Origin: Antedon bifida
Lineage: Eukaryota > Echinodermata > Crinoidea > Comatulida > Antedonidae
Direction: 5' to 3'
Length of the DNA: 64,000 bases
NCBI GenBank assembly: GCA_963402885.1
Contig: OY727094.1
Location: forward strand, 21,640,501-21,704,500
Positions 61,990 to 64,000 of the stretch are shown one piece after another (the stretch's first letter is position 1; each line of letters starts with the position of its first letter). The notes under the pieces were generated by a model, which worked only from the letters and a program-made list of their open reading frames with translations, made no database searches and was not told the DNA's origin. The position numbers and the translations under genes are program-made.

Positions 61990-62275
61990 ATATTTATTTA
62001 ACAACCCCACTAAAGACTCTATCTTCTTCTCCCCCACCTCTAGCAAAGAAATTCTCGACATCACTTCAAAATTCAAAAACGGCAAAAGCTCTGGGCCGGA
62101 TGACATTGACCCTAAGGTTTTAAAAGATATTGCACCATTTATTGCTGCTTTTCTTACTCATACTTTTAATCTTTCTCTTTCTACTGGTATTTTTCCATCC
62201 TCCCTAAAAACTGCTAAAGTAATCCCCGTTTTCAAAAATGACGACCCCCATTCTTTCTCAAAATATCGACCTATC
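61990..62275 (+). pseudogene. LINE RT fragment (CR1/Jockey-like), left of the MITE
   Basis: The frame reads SKEILDITSKFKNGKSSGPD (62042-62101), DIDPKVLKDIAPFIAAFLTH, FNLSLSTGIFPSSLKTAKVI (62167-62226), PVFKNDDPHSFSKYRPI. K...GPD.I....L(K)......L....N.S...G.FP...K.A.V.P.(F/Y)K..D.....YRPIS is the RT fingers of CR1/Jockey-type LINEs. The frame is open from about 61990 to the insertion at 62276 and continues at 63593 beyond it. Confidence 0.9.
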
Positions 62276-63584
62276 CAGTGGCGTATCCAGTGGGGGGCCG
62301 GGGGGGCCCGGGCCCCCCCCTGATTTGGCGTCCGTCGGCACATCATCGCGTCCGTCGGCAAACAAAGGTGCCGGGGGAAAAAATAAAGTTAAGCAAATAA
62401 GAATAAACTATTATTCTGACAATAATTGTACTGTAAACATAATTCTTTTGAGTGTTTGTTTATTTACATATCATATTATTACCTTCAGATCAACTATTTT
62501 TTATTTTCATTACATCTAACCAAACACGTAAAAAATTAGGTTAAAATATCTTCTCATCTTGCACGTCGTACGGCCGTACGCGCTAGATTGTTTACTCTCA
62601 AAAAGTCTTTGAACGGTCCGGTGACCTTATCCTATTCAACCTTGTTTTTGCAGTTGACCTGGGATTTTTATGTTTTCCTACGCTAAGATTATATAGTTCC
62701 ACTTGCCATGTGCTTTTTTCTCTAAGATATATTTATTATAAGTGCCAAAAACCCGGTTTTTTCTCGATATGAGGCCTTTATTATTCAAATTTTTTTAAAG
62801 AAAAAGCACACATACCATAAAAAATATCCATGTATTTAATTTTTGGAACATAATATTCCGTGAGGCTCAATTAGAAAACCACCATTGTGTGATATGATGT
62901 CATCGTTAGCCAATCAAAGCTGAGCTTTCCCGTGATTATCGGCATTGGTCACGGTTGAATGATTTTGGATTCTGGCTGATTTGATTGGTGGATGCGAATC
63001 ACCCGCAGCGAAATGTTTTCTCTCGCGCGTGTACAGTACCATGAACTCACATGATCTCTCGTTATACACAAAGTTAGAGCAATGAATTTGTCCGAATTCC
63101 GTTAAGTAAACAACTTTTTATATTTTATAAGCATTTAATAACATGTTTTATTGATATTTCCAATGGGTGATATATAAAATAAATTACTAAAAAACGTAAT
63201 CATATGTAATTAGTTAAACCAAAAATGGCGTAGTTAATAGAATTGTCGACTGAGGCCGGCCTCAAATGGTTTTACTTCTTTCGTGGCTAAAAACGATCTT
63301 TTTCGGCGATGTTTTAGACCCTATATTTCGAAAACTACAAGTCAGATTTTCGTAATTCTTTTTTTATTGTAATATTAATACAACATACTAACAGATAATG
63401 TTTAATTTGGTTTTAATTTTGCATCGTTATCCCTATAAGACAACATATGACTATGCAATCCTGAACATATATTGATCAGGTGTATATCGGGGTGTAGGCC
63501 CTATGTACAGGTAATGACACTAATTTTGTCGGCAAATTGGCAATTCCGGGCCCCCCCAACTTCAAAATCCTGGATACGCCACTG
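62276..63584. mobile_element. 1309-bp hAT-type MITE, 8-bp target duplication GACCTATC
   Basis: The left end CAGTGGCGTATCCAG and the right end CTGGATACGCCACTG are exact inverted repeats of 15 bp, and GGGGGGGCCCGGGCCCC/GGGCCCCCCC runs follow inside. GACCTATC flanks both (62268-62275, 63585-63592). One copy of the duplication joined to the far side restores the open RT frame. No transposase ORF; interior has CAGTGGCG-type hAT ends only. The insertion is recent enough for exact ends. Confidence 0.94.
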
Positions 63585-63735
63585 GACCTATCTCTCTACT
63601 ACCTTGCTTTTCTAAAATACTAGAACGCATTATCTATGACAGACTCTATCATTTCTTCTCTACCCATAACATTCTCCAAAACAACCAGTATGGCTTCCGC
63701 TTACAACACTCCACTGATCTCGTCAATAACTAATA
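63585..63735 (+). pseudogene. LINE RT fragment, right of the MITE
   Basis: It continues the same frame: SLLPCFSKILERIIYDRLYH, FFSTHNILQNNQYGFRLQHS then TDLVN and a stop. ISLLP.(F/L)SK..E(R/K)I...RL..F......L...QYGFR...ST is the next RT motif. The frame ends at TDLVNN before palm motif A. 63736-64000 is A/T-rich and unassigned. Confidence 0.88.
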
Positions 63736-64000
63736 GCAAAACAAATAATACTCTAAAAATAAACTACAAATCTTATCTAATATCAAAATATAAAGTAAAT
63801 TAATTATTTCGATCATATTAATACTAAAATTAAATTTAATTAAGCAAATCATATAAATACCGTTTGTCCTTCCTGTCGTCCTTGTCGTGTTTATATCGTC
63901 ATACATGTCCGTCCCTGTCTGTCAGTAGCTAACCTTCACCTTATGCTTATTATTATTATTTTTAACTCTACTTTATTCTTTCTGGTGGATCCAGGCTTAA

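Noticed and set aside
62158..62519. Proline/glycine-rich ORFs on both strands at the MITE edge
   Set aside because: They are translations of the G/C runs at the element end joined to RT sequence.

Overview
This is AT-rich eukaryotic DNA, most likely from a marine invertebrate. It has no operon layout, no ribosome binding sites and no long intact genes. It does have metazoan-type LINEs, Penelope-like elements (PLEs), Ty3/gypsy, Ty1/copia and BEL/Pao remnants, hAT transposons, tRNA-derived SINEs, many inverted-repeat DNA elements and microsatellites. The frequent GGCCTA-type words and the mix of repeats would suit an echinoderm, hemichordate, amphioxus or similar genome, but the sequence alone does not fix the species. 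I recognise no host protein-coding gene. The window reads as intergenic or intronic sequence built from layered, decayed mobile elements.

Layout. 1-3.7 kb: a degenerate tandem repeat, a broken reverse transcriptase (RT) with a YRDD motif whose 5' part is inverted and whose 3' part is split by a SINE, then a tandem pair of tRNA-like SINEs. 4.3-7.5 kb: a minus-strand L1/Tx1-like LINE. 8.0-9.9 kb: a Ty3/gypsy pol remnant carrying a tandem duplication and a SINE insertion. 11.2-14.6 kb: a large non-coding element with inverted ends and an internal ~150-bp tandem repeat. 15.9-18.4 kb: a ~133-bp tandem repeat, a LINE and a gypsy tail. 18.4-23.1 kb: a MITE, a minus-strand Penelope element, a 1.9-kb TIR element rich in AAGATGGCGGC and AGGTCA words, and a 409-bp MITE with perfect ends. 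23.4-29.9 kb: mostly decayed fragments. 29.9-36.1 kb: a repeat family (R) interrupted by a 1.2-kb TIR element, followed by a 3.2-kb hAT transposon with a broken transposase; these two TIR elements share a subterminal motif. 37.1-40.1 kb: a LINE interrupted by a TTAA-flanked element that itself holds a nested inverted-repeat element. 40.3-43.4 kb: a Ty1/copia remnant cut by three insertions. 44.9-48.8 kb: a BEL/Pao remnant with a ~980-bp tandem duplication. 48.8-54.7 kb: AGGTCA-repeat arrays, an RTE-like LINE, a 239-bp palindrome and PLE pieces. 56.5-60.6 kb: a minus-strand LINE and several inverted-repeat elements. 61.2-64 kb: a PLE RT piece and a LINE RT interrupted by a 1.3-kb hAT-type MITE with an 8-bp target duplication.

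The elements do not form a pathway. What can be read is a relative history of insertions: several are dated by empty-site comparison or by a reading frame that resumes on the far side. The observations best worth following are the hAT/non-autonomous pair at 30.6-36.1 kb (the smaller one may carry a promoter and first exon), the repeated direct-repeat-1 arrays with conserved spacing, the twin-priming-like inversion near the start, and the nested insertions at 37-38.6 kb and 62-63.6 kb.
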